Source: Aphidius gifuensis
Taxonomy: Eukaryota > Arthropoda > Insecta > Hymenoptera > Braconidae
Direction: 5' to 3'
NCBI RefSeq assembly: GCF_014905175.1
Contig: NC_057788.1
Coordinates: 4,464,001-4,528,000, forward strand
DNA: 64,000 nt
The notes beneath the pieces were generated by a model. It saw only the letters and a list, made by a program, of their open reading frames with translations, made no database searches and was not told the origin of the DNA. Of this stretch, positions 13,692-27,180 are shown in pieces (position 1 is the stretch's first letter; each line of letters opens with the position of its first letter). The translations under genes were made by a program, and so were the position numbers.

Positions 13692-16150
13692 TTAAAACAT
13701 TTGCTGTTGATCGTTTCTTGTGTCCTATAGTTAATTTCGTTGATGCGTGATACTCCACCACGAGTACTGCTGATACAAGTAAAATAATAAACACCACCAC
13801 TAACACCGCTTTTACCACCAACAATACCAACAAAAACAAATACTTTTTATTTTTTTTATTTTTCACCACCACCGACACTATGAAAATATCTTTGACAACA
13901 ATAATCCTTTGCCACACACGCGCTGCAACGACCACCAACAACGACGACGACAATACATTCATCCACACAATGTGACCAATATAAAATAAACATAAATATT
14001 AACAACAATAACAACACTACACAACAATAAACACACTTTAATTTGGCGAGTGTGTGTGTGTGTGTGTTAACAAGTATTTATATATTTTTTATAGATAAAT
14101 TGTCTTAAAATTGATGAACAAATGAAAATGAAAATTAATGTAAATAAGAAACCAAACGCCTATGTATTATTTTATGATTATTATTTATTCGAATGTCTCA
14201 CTTTGGCTCACTGCCTACTACTTACCAAGAAGTTGTAGTAGTAGTAGTAGTTGTTTCTTATTTTTTTTTAATTTTTTTTGCTCACGTATTTGTATGTGTG
14301 TGTGTTATTTTGTATACATATATGAATACTTTTATTAGTGTGTTCAAATGAGTTATGTGAAACCAATGTACTATTACTTATCTCTCCTATTTTTTATTTA
14401 TTTATTGAATTATTGTTATTATTTATATATTTAAAAAAATTTTTCTATCTACACCGTCTCGCGGAACACCGCGGACACACTGACGACTGTAAGTTTACTC
14501 GGGAGAAATCTCGCAACACACACATGCTCATGTTATGTGTCTATATTTAAGCTGAATTTATGTTGGATGTATGTGTTGTGGTGATAGTGGTGATGATGAT
14601 GATGAAAAGAAAGAGAAAAAAAATATATATAGATAATTTTGTCGCGAGGAGGCAGCACAAACTGGTCAACTGAATTAAACTGAACTGAATCACCAAAAGA
14701 AAAAATTAGAAAGAGAGAATGATAAATATTGAAAATAATAGCTGGTGCAAGTGAAATAAATTTTTTGCAAATTTGTTTCCGTTCTACTCTCTCTCTCATC
14801 AGTCATCACCCAAAATGGCAGTGTTGTTGCATTTTTTTTACTGAATTTTATGTTCTTTTTTTTAATTTAATGCATAAAATAATGACCAATAGATTGTCTG
14901 TCTGGATCAAAGGCGTTCAGAAGAAACAAGGCGCCGATAAAATGAGTAAATTAAAGGCAAAATTTTGGTACATTTTGATGATGATAATGATGATTAGCTG
15001 GTACCAATAAGACCATAGAGTTATTTGGATTTTTTCAAGAGACTATCAACCTATTAACATGATAATTAAATAAATCATTTATTGTTGATGTTGATATTTA
15101 TAAAAAATATTTAAATTTCTTTTGAAACAATGTTGTTATTACAACACTGATTATTTTATTGCACTACTACTACTAGCATTGTTCGGCCTGGATTTCTCAT
15201 TTCATTCAACTGTACTTTAATGATTATTATTGTTTTTCTATTTTATTTTATTTTATTTTTTTTATTCTTTGGTTTGTAAGTATTTTTAGAATAGAGGCAC
15301 TCTTTACCGCCACTCAATTATTTTTTATTTTTATATTTAGAAACATGTTTTTAAAAAAAAATATTCTAAAATACTATTTTTCTTTTTTTAGTTTTTCTAA
15401 TGAATGCAGTGATTGATGAGTTTAATTTGGGTAAAAATATATAAAGATAAGTAGAAAACAATAGATGTATATATATACTTGAGAAAAATATAAATAAAAA
15501 AAATGATAAGAATGCGAATATATAAAGTAATGTATGTTATTCCCGGTTAAAAGGTATTTGGTACAGTGTTAAGACTGTTAAGACTGTCAAGTATCAATCC
15601 AACATACTTGTACTGCATTTGTATATTTTATATAAAATATTTGTATAAATAATATTGATTATCGTCAATTGGTTTATTTATCTTGACAAACAAAATCTTG
15701 CTAGTCGAAACTTGGCTTGTCACGTTTGACAATTTTATTAAATTTTTTTATTTAATAAAAACATGTTAAATGAATTATTAATTTTAAATAACGATTATGC
15801 TTGTTTATAAATATTTCAATTATTATTAATTTATTTATTTATACTTTTTAAATTAACATGATGCTTAGAAGCATTTGTTAAAGATATTTTGTAAAAAAAA
15901 AAATAACTAGTTGTTTTAAAATGCAAAAAAAAAAAGCTTTTGTCAAATAAAAAAACAATATTCATTTAAAAAAGTAATATTTTTTATTTCATACACATAA
16001 TTAAGATTATATGAAAAAAATTGATAAATAAAAAAAAAAAATTTATTGGCTTATTGAGCCAAAGCCCAATTAATATATCTCATATATATAAATTTAATTT
16101 TTTTGTTGACTGTATATTTGAATAAAAAAATTTTAAATATTAAATTGTTT
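13692..16150. other. Intergenic region with CTDSPL 5' leader and GLG1 3' end
   Basis: The 13.7-14.8 kb part is locally less AT-rich, with a (TG)n run at about 14050-14067 and a GC-rich patch at 14450-14530. It probably contains the CTDSPL promoter and 5' UTR. The 14.8-16.15 kb part shows no coding signal and should contain the GLG1 3' UTR at its right end. Open frames here (for example 14729-15010) have no recognisable domain. Confidence 0.45.
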
Positions 16151-19100
16151 TTATTTGTTTTTCATCATAACTGTTCGTCGTGTTATTCTTCCACAAAATA
16201 GACCAACAATGAAGAATAATCCTACCATTGTCAAGCCAACAATCATAAAAAAACGTCTAGCTGGTGAATGATTAACAGTTGTATAAAGTTCTTGCATTGT
16301 ATTTGGTAAATGAAGTTTAGCAACATTATTAAACATTTCAATTCTCGTTGACAACATTTTATAACAATCTGGTTGAAGTGGTTTTTTATTGTCATTCATT
16401 GAATTTTGTAAACATTTAATATGTCTTCCTGATCCTTGTGGTACATCACTACAATATTTTGCAACATCAATAGCACATGCTTTTTGTAATAATGGATCAA
16501 CATGAATATCAGCTCGTGTTTCTTCAATGAGATTAGCAACTTCAACTCTACACTCTTCTCTCATTTCTGGATTTTCATTATTTAATTGAATTTTTAAACA
16601 CTCTTCAACTCTACCTGGATCATTATCATCATCATCATCATCACCATCACTATTATTATTATCACCATTATCAGCAGCAGCAGCAGCAGCACCAGTATGT
16701 GAACTACATATTGTTTGTATTTCTTGTCCACACATTGCTACTAATAATGGATTTAAATGGTAATTTAATGCTGCTTGACGTAATAACGTAGTAATTTGTT
16801 TTTGACATCTTGATGTTAATTGAGATTCACGAAATTTAATTTTAAGACATCTTATAACTTTACCCTCAAGTTCTTTATCTAATGGCTCAATATTTAATAC
16901 TTCTTTACAATGATTTGCAATATCTTTTGAGCATGATGATTGTAATGCTGGATTAAATCTGTAATCAGTATTTTGTTCAATCATTCTTTTAATAACAATA
17001 CTTTTACATTTATCATCAAACATTGTTTCATCTTTATATTTTTTTAAACAATCCAGTGCTTTTATTTTATCATGTTCTTCATCATTATCATGACAATATT
17101 GTCTAATCATTGATTTACATGAATTTAATAATAAATAATCAGTTGATGAATCTTGAAATTCTTGTTTTCTAACTTTAAATAAATTTTTATGACACATATC
17201 ATTTAATTTATTTTTATGTGATGCTAAACATTCAAGTATTTGTGAATTACCAGCTTCAATATTAAAACAATATTTACGTATATCTTGTGAACATGATACT
17301 TTTAATATTGGATCAAAATTAATATTTTCTCTTTGTTGATATAATTGTGCACGTAATTGTTGACGACAATTTTTTAATATTCTATGTGATGAATCTTGAA
17401 TAATATCATTTTGTATAATATTACTAAGACATTCAATGACTTTTGACTTTGTTGTTGCTTTATGACACCAACGATTAGCATATGGTTGACATGCTTCTTT
17501 GAATTTATATGTAAAATGATAATTTTTTAATGATATTAATTGAAAATGTTCAATTGCTGCTTTACATTTATATTCAAAACTTGAATCTAATTGATTTTTA
17601 TGTTCAATAAGACATTCCATCATATCACCATTATCTTTATTATATTTTAATACATTATCACAATGTTTTTCCATAACTTTTTGACATGTTGACATTATTA
17701 CTGGATTTAATTCAACATGTTCACCTTGATCTTCAGTTAAATTACTAACAGCTTGTTTACATTTATCATTAAGTTCATCAATATTATTTTGTAAACATAA
17801 TATTTCTTCACCTTTAGCAACTTTATCATAGCAAGATGTTGATAACTCTTTAAAACATGCATCTTCAATTTCTGGTTGTAAATCAACACTTATTGCACGT
17901 TGTCTCATAACTCTACGTATTTGTTCATGACATTCTGGTTTTAAGCTTATATTATATTTTTGATAATCAAAATAACGATAAAGACATGGTAATATTAATG
18001 GACCACGTTCTGGATCCATTTGTAAACCATCATCAGACCATGATTTTTTAGCATGACAATAATTTATTGCATCTGATTTACATGCTTTATATAATTGTGG
18101 ATCAAGTTTAAAATCACGAGCAACAAAATATTGTATTTGTAGTAATGCAGTTTCACATGATTCAACCATTTTATCAGTACCAATTTTTTCCATAAGACAT
18201 AATATAACACGTGCATTACCACCACGTATATTTTTACATGATGTATCAACAACTGATTGACATGATTCATGAAGTACTGGATCAACTCGCCAATCTTCAC
18301 CAGCATCTGTTTGTTTTACCAAGTCTTCTAATGCACGTTGACATTCAATTGTTATTCTTGATTTAATACGTCTTGATTTTGTATGTTCCATTAAACAATG
18401 GATTGTCAAACCACCAACTTCTAAACCTTTACAAAATTTTGGTATATCACGTGCACAACCATCAACAATTTCTGGTGATAATCTATAATCTTCAAGTAGA
18501 ATTTTACGATGATCAAATATTTCTTTTTGACATTCAACATTTAATTTTGTACCATTTTTAGATGCTGATTCAAGACATAGCAATATTTGTGCAAGACGTA
18601 TTTCTTTATCATCAGAAACATATCTACGACAATGATATAATTTAATATCTTCTTTACAAGCTTTAACAAGACCTTTACTAACTTTATAATCTGATGCTAT
18701 TAATTTTTCTCTTCTATCCAATTGATCTTGACATTTTTTAGTCATTAAACGATCTAATTTATATTGCATCAAACATTTGTATCCCTGTCCACTTCCTGGA
18801 TGTATATTTGAACAAAATCTTATATGATCTTGCATACATTCAATGTATAGTTGTCTATCTAATTTAATATTATCAGCTTGTATTTCTGATATTTTAAATA
18901 TTCTTTTTTTACATTTTACATCAAGCTCATTAACATTTGCTTGTAGACATGCTAACATTTGTCCTTGTGATATTTCACGATGTGGTTGAATTCTTCCACA
19001 TTTAAATTTATCAATGTCATCCTGACAATCACTTACCATTGGTGTGTATATTTTAAAATCACCAAATGCAACATACTCCAAACGTTGTATATACTCTGAA

Positions 19101-19753
19101 CACATTTGTTCTTTAACATTTTCACGTTTTTCAATAATACAAGCAAGATAACTACCTGGTTCTTGATTTTTAACTTTACACATTAAATTATCAATTTCAT
19201 TGCCACAATTTTTTTTTGTTAATCTTTCAACAGTTTCATTGTCAGTTAAATTAATCATGTGTTTCCAAATTTCATGTTGACAGTCATGCTCAATTGTTGA
19301 TACTTCATTTGGCTTAAAAAAAAAAACAATAAAAAATTTAATTAAATTAATTTTTTATATTTTAATAAAATCAAAAATATAATAATTATTTACCTTGAAA
19401 GTTTGTGCACACTCTAAAATAAATAAATCATCATTATTATTATCAATTGGACCACAAAGTCGTTTGATAATTTCTTGACATTTAACATTTTTTATAATAT
19501 ACTTGGCTTGATTATTTTTGTCATTTTCATTTTGGTCATTTGGTATTTCTATGACAACATCACGACGTATTCTTAATTTATCATTATTATTGCTAAAAAG
19601 CCACGTAATTTTTGGTGATTCTTTATCATCATTAAGTGTCAGCTGGTTAACATGAGCAAACACACCGGCATCATCAATATTTTCATTTAATAATAATAAT
19701 TGCAATAAAATAGCAATTAAAATTTTCATTAATAACGTTCTTGAACCAGCCAT
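16151..19753 (-). CDS. GLG1: Golgi apparatus protein 1 (ESL-1/CFR family)
   Basis: GLG1 is a type I membrane protein of the Golgi with many cysteine-rich repeats. In vertebrates it binds FGFs, E-selectin and latent TGF-beta. Two coding exons (19753-19394 and 19312-16151) give 1173 residues, close to the human length. Residues 1-32 form a signal peptide (MKILIAILLQLLLL core). The ectodomain is a chain of about 16 Cys-rich GLG1 repeats, each about 60 residues with spacings such as ACKEDIKLYHCR and SCSQDIRKYC. A transmembrane helix (FFMIVGLTMVGLFFIVGLF) precedes a short basic tail (RITRRTVMMKNK). An Ala-run plus Asp/Asn-run insertion near residues 1020-1050 is a local low-complexity expansion. 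The start is about 0.25-0.6 kb from the divergently transcribed Dredd, so a shared promoter region is likely. Confidence 0.94.
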
Positions 19754-19892
19754 TTCGTTATGACCACTTTTTAAAATTTAATTATTGTCATTCGAATTGA
19801 TAAAAGCATAACCAACTATGTTATTACAATTGAACAATTATAATCAGTAATCAACGTCGTCACCATCACCACCACCATTTAATAATCAAAAT

Positions 19893-19923
<31 letters not shown>

Positions 19924-20355
19924 TCAATGATTTATTTATTTTTATATTTTTCTGTTTTTCTCCAGTGCACTCCAGTGCTCCAGTGGTGTTCTAGGTTGAT
20001 CACGTTAGATGGCAGATCGTGGTTCTAATAGTGGGGTATTATTTTTTTTTTTTTTTACAAAAACAATGTTCTTATTGGCGAATGAACAATAACAAATTAT
20101 TGTTGTTAAATTTTTTTATTATTATTTTATGTTTTTTCTTGAGAATTGAGATAAGTCACATATGTACAGCTATGTAAAGCTAAAATAATGCAAATATTTA
20201 TTTTTAATTTTTTTTACTGTTAATTATTTAAAGGTATGTTATGTAAAAATAAAATTTATTATACTTTGTTTTTTTTATGATAATAATTATAATTAAAAAT
20301 TGAGGCGAGACTCTACCGAGTTTCTTGATAATAAAATTTATTTTTATTTTTTCAG
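19754..20355. promoter_or_regulatory. Divergent promoter region between GLG1 and Dredd
   Basis: GLG1 starts at 19753 on the minus strand and Dredd at 20356 (or 20009) on the plus strand. The interval contains a (TG)n run at 19898-19922 and a GC-richer patch at 19965-20035. An ATG at 20009 opens nine codons (MADRGSNSG) that end at a possible donor (GGG then GTATTA) and could splice in phase to 20356. A second possible donor (AAAG then GTATGT) lies at about 20234. Confidence 0.45.
19898..19922. repeat. (TG)n microsatellite
   Basis: A run of about twelve TG dinucleotides in the GLG1-Dredd divergent promoter region. Confidence 0.9.
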
Positions 20356-22237
20356 ATGCTAACAACAGATGCTTTACCTGCAAATCAACAAACAAATATT
20401 GTTGATAATAAAACTTTAAATGCAACAATTGACGAAAGTGTATTATTAAAAATTGAAAATGATCTTGAAAATTATGAAAAGCTATCAATATTATTTTTAA
20501 TGTATGAAGAAGAAAATTATTGTATTGATGAATTAATTGATATGATTGATAAATCAAGGCTTGATGGCATATTATGTAAATTAATTTTAAAAAATATTAA
20601 AAATTGGAAGGAAAAATTTTTTGAATCAATAACAATTATTGGTTTAAAAAATATTATTATTAATCTTGGATTATCAATAAATGATCTTGAATCAAGATAT
20701 TCAGCAAATGTTACCACATTGGTAATTAAAATTCACACAGCAACAAAAATTATGTACAAATTATTTGAGTTATTGAATGAACAACAAAGTCAATTACTTT
20801 GTAAATTAATTTACAAAGATATTCCAGTTATTAAATTTAATCAAAATGATATTCTTGAAAGTCATGCTTTTTATTGGCTATCAAAAAAATACATAACTAT
20901 TTCATCTGGTAGGTAAATGTCCACAAAATAAATTATTTTAGCTAGTAATAATGTATATTATTTTTTATAAATTGATATTTTAAAATATAAATTATATATT
21001 TTTTTAGATGGCTCGTGTGATTTATCTAAAATTCATAAACATATGAAAACAATTGGATTATTTGATACTCCAATTTATCATGATATGGAAAAATATGTAA
21101 AATCACTTGATAAAAATGTTAATGAAGAACAAAAAATTATCAATAAACAAGAAAAAATAATACAAATTGAAAAAGAAAAAAAAAAAATTATAACAAATGC
21201 TTATGTTGTTATTATTAATGAAATTAATTTTCCAACAAATTCAGAGGTAATCTATTAATATCTTATTTAAAATACTAAATATATTTTATTTTATGTTAAT
21301 TTAATTTTTTTTTTAAGTACGAAACGAGATATGGAAGTAACGTTGATGCCGATGATCTCAGAAAAACCTTTACCGGAATGGGTTACACGGTTGTTCAATA
21401 CAATGATCAAACCGAAGAAGAAATTTATGATATTTTTGATAATTTGAAAAATGTTGTTAATTCAAGCAATGATTGTATAATTGTTTGTTTATTGAGTCAT
21501 GGATTTAAAGGTAAATGTAATTACAGTATTTTTAATTGACAAAATTGATAGTAAAAATTATTTTCAGGTGGTTTTTTGTCACATGATGCCAAAGAAATTG
21601 ACATTGAAACAATTGAAAAAAAAATATGTTGTGATTCATTTGTTGATAAATTAAAAATACTTATTATACAAGCATGTCAAGGAGAAAATACTGGTAAAAC
21701 AATAAATAATTATTAGTATTTTTAAATGACAGTAAATAAATTTGTATTTTGTAATGAAAATTTAGGTCGTGCAATACCAGGAGCAGATGAAACAACAACA
21801 ATTGTTACAGATTGTAGAAATACAAGATTTTTAAAAAATCAAAAAACAGAAAGTGTCTCTAAATATACAGAGTTTTTCAAATTTTCAGCGACTATTAATG
21901 ATTTTGTATCTATGCGTGATACACAACATGGTAAATTAATTTTTTTTCAATGTTAATTTTCAACACAAATCGAAAATCGAAATGTTTTTATTTAGGTATT
22001 TTTTTAGGTAGCTGGTTTATAAATGCGATTTGTGAAGTATTACGTAGTCCAAAAGAAAAAGAAATTTCAATTGAAAAATGGACAAGACTAGTTCAGGAAA
22101 ATGTACAAGAAAAACGTGGCAAATTACCAAATAAAAATTTTGATGCTGCTCAAGTACCCCACTCTGATTATAGACTTAAAAAAAAATATGTTTTTCCACT
22201 ATGTATTGTTGATAATTCAATTAGGAAAAAAAATTAA
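20356..22237 (+). CDS. Dredd: Dredd / caspase-8-like initiator caspase
   Basis: In insects Dredd cleaves IMD and Relish in the antibacterial Imd pathway. Six exons (20356-20908, 21008-21246, 21318-21510, 21568-21693, 21766-21930, 22008-22237) give 501 residues. The N-terminal 190 residues are helical and DED-like (LSILFLMYEEENY near residue 45). Then follow a linker and the caspase fold: strand 1 (YVVIINE), the RYGSNVDADDL substrate-pocket Arg region, catalytic His in LLSHGF, catalytic Cys in QACQGENTG, and the small subunit with VSMRDTQHGSWFINAICEVL. All catalytic residues are present, so it should be active. The first ATG lies immediately after a splice acceptor. An upstream coding mini-exon at 20009-20035 would add nine residues. 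The DED-like N-terminus points to Dredd rather than an effector caspase. Confidence 0.88.
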
Positions 22238-22493
22238 AACAAAATTTATTTAATTATGAGCAAAAAAGTTTCATTTTATTGTTCGTTTATGAACACACAT
22301 TTTTTATAATAACTATTATTTTAATTTTTATTATCAATAATTAAAGTAAGATATTTAATAATAATTGTTAATAAAAAATTTATCAAATATGATAAAGTTT
22401 GTTTGATATATTTTAAATTTACTATTATAATTAACCAAAAAAAAAATAATTAATAAACAAGTATTTTTCTTTGGTATTATTACGTTGTATAAA

Positions 22494-24424
22494 TTATGCT
22501 ACTTTGTTTTTGACTGATAATTTAACTGACAATGAGTACAATTTTGGAAAGTGCTGAATAGAAAGATAAACAATTCCTAAGTAAATTACAACTAATAAAG
22601 TAATAAAAAGATCAAATATTGCTGGTTTCACACTGAAATAATAAAGAAATAAATAATTAATTATATAAATTATATTAAAAAAGCAATAAATTAAGATGTT
22701 TTTTTTTTTTTTTTACCTGTAAACATTCATTGTTGCCTTGGTGACATCATAAAATACAAATTCAGGATCTCTTTTATCAGATGAATGATATGAAACTTTA
22801 ACATCATTTAAATAACGTGTCATAACTTCTTCCATTGATTTAACAAGTGGATTATTTTTATCAGCTAACAATGGTACTGATCTTGATTGTGAAGTTAAAT
22901 AATTCATCCACATTGTTAATGATTCTTTTGATACATCAACTGGTGATGATAATATTTGTGTTGTATTAAGATTATATAAATGTCTTGCTAATGATTCAGC
23001 AACGATTTTTGTATTTTTATATAATCTATCAATTTCAGCATCATTAATAACATCAAGAATTGATAATCTTCCTGGATCATCATAAGTTTTTAATGTTGAT
23101 AATGTTGCAGCTGGTAATCTTCTGATACTATATCTTTCATGTTCCCAAGCAAGACTCTCCTCAGCAAGATTAATTTTTTTATGTACACCTTCAACTTTTG
23201 TTGTATTATCAATTGTTTTAGCTACATAATTTAATTCTTTATAAAATAAATTACCAAATGAATTATCTTTTGGTGGTTTTGATACATGAAGATAAATATT
23301 ATTATATTTTGATACTGCTTCAAGACAAATAACATATGATGCATCTTGTATTATTGAATTATCACTACCATCAAATTGATCCTCAAGCCATTTTTTACTA
23401 CCATGATAATTTAATTTACCAGCACCAGTTAATACAAATACAATATTATATTTTGGTCTTGATTTACTAATTGAATATAATGATGAAAATATTCTTGCTA
23501 TTTCCAGCAACATTGATACACCAGAAGCATTACTTTCAGCACCAGATGATAATTCAGTAATTATACTACTACTATCATAATGTGCAACTAATGCAATTGT
23601 TGGTAATTTTTCTTCACTACCAGTACCACTTAGTTTACCATGTATTGTTGCTATTTTAATATTATTATTTTGTGATGGAATACCAGAACCAACAACAACT
23701 TGATAACCACTTGCTGATATTGTATTCATTAATGATTTAAGTTCAGAGCTTGCTTTTTCTTCACTAATATTACCATTACCAAGATCATCAAGTACTCTTT
23801 GAAGATCTGTATTCCAAGGTGAAAAATAAACTGGTATTGATGTTTCATCAGATGACATGGCCATTTCAATTGAATAAATATGCTGAAATTAATCATTTAA
23901 ATATAATTTAATTAGATCTTGTGTTTTGTTAATTAATTTATTTGCTTACTTGTTGTTCTTCATCTGATAAATTTTGCATATCTTTTGGCAACATGACAAT
24001 TAAAGCACCAGCTTTGTTTTTAATAACATGAAATAAATCTGGTGTTAAATCAGACATACGTGTTATAACACAATGTCTTGATGTTTTCCAAGTATTTAAT
24101 GTTTTTGCTTCTAGCTGTATTGCAGCACTTCTGCATCCTTAAAATTTTAATTGAAAAAAACATGATATTATTATTTAAAAAAATTACAAATAATAATATA
24201 GGTCATGTTTCAATGACACTTGACAAATAATCATAAGAAAAATAATAAATACCATGAGCAACACCATGAAGATCATATTGATGCATTCGATAAACAGGAA
24301 TTTCATGAGAAGCAATTACTGGACTAACTGGTGATACAGCAATAAATATTGGTAAAACAATAAGTAAATAATATGGCAAACCCCGCCAAAGTTCAGCAAA
24401 ATTTTCACACTCTTCAAACCACAT
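22494..24424 (-). CDS. NCLN: Nicalin (BOS complex subunit NCLN)
   Basis: Nicalin is an ER membrane protein that works with NOMO and TMEM147 at the multipass translocon. Its lumenal domain is an M28-aminopeptidase-like fold without activity. Four coding exons (24424-24253, 24137-23950, 23882-22717, 22632-22494) join in phase to 554 residues, against about 563 in human. Features: an N-terminal membrane segment (LPYYLLIVLPIFIAV, residues 17-31); the M28-like core with VALVAHYDSSS and GAESNASGVSMLLEIARIF; and a C-terminal membrane helix (LFITLLVVIYLGIVYLSI) followed by a lysine-containing tail. It converges on Dredd with about 255 bp between the stops. Confidence 0.93.
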
Positions 24425-24935
24425 TTTTTACTTTGAACAAATTATATTATTCAATGTAATTATTATATTTTTAATTATAACAATTTGGCACTTATTAATT
24501 ATTCATAAATTTTAAAAATATTAATATATACTTCAATTAGACAGTTGATGAGATGAATTAATCATAAATTTATTTTGTTGGGTTAAGTTGCATGCGGCTT
24601 GAGGATGAAAAAAAAAAAGAATAAAAAAAAATATATTACATAAAAAAAAAAAAAATATATACGTGGCAGATAGAAAATGAAAATTTCTATAATACCAACA
24701 AAATAACAGCAAAGCAGATGCGGGAAAAAAATTCAATTCAATATAATGAATAAAAAAAAATATATGTATAGGTATATTATATAACTTATGGTATAACATT
24801 AAAAAAAAGAAAATTAGTTTAATATGGTTTTTTGTTTTGTTTATTTGATTTATTCATGTCGATTCATATTAAATTTCAAGTTACATCCATTGATTGATAA
24901 TATGAAATAAAATAATATCATTGATGTAATATTAT

Positions 24936-25431
24936 TTAAATCGTTACCAGAAACATCATTGCTCGAGTTTGATATCTTGGCCGAAACCGTTTTTGAGTTC
25001 GCTGATTATCTTGACCGCCTTGATTATCTTGACCATCTTGACTATCTTGACCGTCTTGACCGTCTTGACTGTCTTGTCCGCCTTGTCCGTCTTGTCCGTC
25101 TTGTCCGCCTTGACCGTCTTGATTATCTTGACTACCATCTTGAGCTTGTACACCACCACTCTCCAACAACAAGATGAAACCAATGATAAACATTGGCATA
25201 ATTATCTGAAATGTATAATTAATTGTTTCAAAAAGAAATATTTGAATAAATTATTTATTATCATATTGTTTAGAATTTTTCAATTATTAGCTGTTCATAA
25301 TCGATTGTTTTTTTTGTTTTATATGTATATATAAATAAATTATTAATTGTTTGGTTGAAAAATTTGAGCTTTCTGTTTAATATTTGATAGAAAAAAAATA
25401 TAATTAATTAGTTTACCTTGATGAACGCCAT
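24936..25431 (-). CDS. Small secreted Gln-Asp-Gly repeat peptide (array member 1)
   Basis: Not a family I recognise. Exon 1 (25431-25417) encodes MAFIK and exon 2 (25205-24936) the rest, giving about 94 residues. The start of exon 2 completes a hydrophobic signal peptide (FIIGFILLLESG) with likely cleavage after VQA. The mature part is about 45 residues of three-residue repeats of the type Q-D-G/N/S, very acidic and hydrophilic. A dibasic site then precedes a basic, Arg-rich tail (RFRPRYQTRA). This looks like a propeptide followed by a short cationic peptide. A TATA box lies at 25514-25522, 83 bp upstream of the ATG. The shared exon structure and signal peptide define a family with the copies at 27.2, 28.3 and 35.1 kb. 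Venom peptide or immune peptide are the main possibilities; neither is proven. Confidence 0.72.
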
Positions 25432-25513
25432 TGTATGAATATATTTATATTTCGAAATAAATAACTTCAAACGAAAAAATAATATTGATGTCTATATTCA
25501 TAATAATTTCTTC

Positions 25514-25522
25514 CTTTTATAC
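25514..25522 (-). promoter_or_regulatory. TATA box of array member 1
   Basis: The minus strand reads GTATAAAAG, 83 bp upstream of the ATG. The same octamer at nearly the same distance precedes other members (27248, 35227, 40946 and, on the plus strand, 45156). A conserved TTCGTTTGAA lies between it and the ATG. Confidence 0.7.
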
Positions 25523-26704
25523 TATTTTTTAAGGTAAAGTTCGTATGATAAAACAATATTTAAAATTGATAATAATATTTCACAACGCAATTGTCGTTTA
25601 TTTTTCTTTTTTTACTTTTGTTAAATTTTTGAAATATATTTTGTATAATTACGTGGAATATTTCAATTGTTCTTCATTGTATGAGTCATTATCAACATCG
25701 AAAATTGCTCGATAAGTGTAGAAAAATAAAACAATTAAAAATGGTATACATGTTATCCTTGAAAAAAAAAAAATTAAACAAAGTAAAATTTTAAATTAAA
25801 TATTTTTGATGATTGATTAATATATATGTTTTAAATATTTCATCTGTTTAATTTAAAAACTTAAACTAAAACGAAATTTAATTTTTTTTTAAAATTAATT
25901 TTCGTATAAAAATATTAAATAATAAATAATGAAAATAATAATCATAATTATTTTTAGAAATTTGAATTTTTAAATACAAAGAAAAACAAAGAGAAATATT
26001 TTAACAAACATAATTTGTTAAGGTCGTTTGATAAGTACGTCATATTGATAAAATAATAATTAATTTTGTCACTCGTAAGAACTTTTATTTTTCCAAATAA
26101 AAAAAAAAATACACAATAAAATATAAATTGAAATAATTAATTTTTTTTAAATTAATTTTCGTATAAAAATATTAAATAATAAATAATGAAAATAATAATC
26201 ATAATTATTTTTAGAAATTTGAATTTTTAAATACAATAAAGAAAAAAAAAGAAATATTTTAACAAGTATTATATTTTTTTTACACTATATTTGTTAAGGT
26301 CGTTTGATAAGTTCGTCATATTGATAAAACAATAATTAATTTTTTTTGAGTTGATAAAAAAAATAAAAATAATAAAATTGTATAAAAAAATTTAAAAAAA
26401 AATATATAGGTAATAATAGTGCATATGTAAATAAAAATTTCTGTAATATACCAACATCGATGCTGATAGATGCGGGAAAAAAAATTAAATTCAATTAAAC
26501 GAATAAAATATATATTCAATATTAAAAAAAAAAAAATATGTATATAGGTATGCATATAACATTAAAAAAAGAAAATATTGGTTTTTTGTTTTTTTATTTT
26601 ATTTTATTTATTTCATGTAGATTGAAAATAATAAATTTTAAGTTACATCAATTTTTTGATAATATGAAATAAAATAATATCATTGATGTAATATTATTTA
26701 TATG

Positions 26705-27180
26705 CTACCCAATGTCACCTAAAAAATCGTATGGTCCACCTTGATTATCTTGAATATTTATACTATTTTGACGATATTGAGTACTCGGACTGTCTTGACC
26801 GTCTTGACCGAATAATCTATCAAATTGGGAATCAGAACCACCAGATCTTTGACTGTGACTACCTCGAGCTTGCACACCACTCTCCCATAACAAAATGAAA
26901 CCAATGATAAACATTGTCATAATTATCTAAAATGTATAATTAATTGTTTCAATGAGAAATATTTAAATGAGTTATTTATTATCATAAATAAAATAAAAAT
27001 TTTAAAATATTGTTTAAAATTTTTTAATAAATAATTAGCTGTTTATATAATTGATTGTTTTTTTTTGTTTTTTTTATATATACAAATTATTAATTGTTTT
27101 GTTGAAAAATTCGAGTTTTGTGTTTAACTTTGTATAGAAAAATAAAATATAATTAATTAATTTATCTTGATGAACGCCAT
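26705..27180 (-). CDS. Small secreted peptide (array member 2), splice donor mutated
   Basis: The copy has the same plan: exon 1 MAFIK (27180-27166), exon 2 (26926-26705) beginning with a signal peptide core (MFIIGFILLWESG, cleavage after VQA), then a Ser/Gln/Gly-rich mature part of about 50 residues (motif SQRSGGSDSQFDRLFGQDG). The donor after exon 1 reads AT instead of GT, so normal splicing should fail. Exon 2 has its own ATG (26920) that still opens a full signal peptide, so translation from an alternative transcript is possible. TATA box GTATAAAAG at 27256-27248. The gene may be inactive. Confidence 0.5.

Noticed and set aside
24959..25334. Plus-strand frames of 72 and 121 codons
   Set aside because: They are the antisense of the 9-bp repeat in peptide member 1; the minus-strand gene has signal peptide, splice sites and a TATA box.
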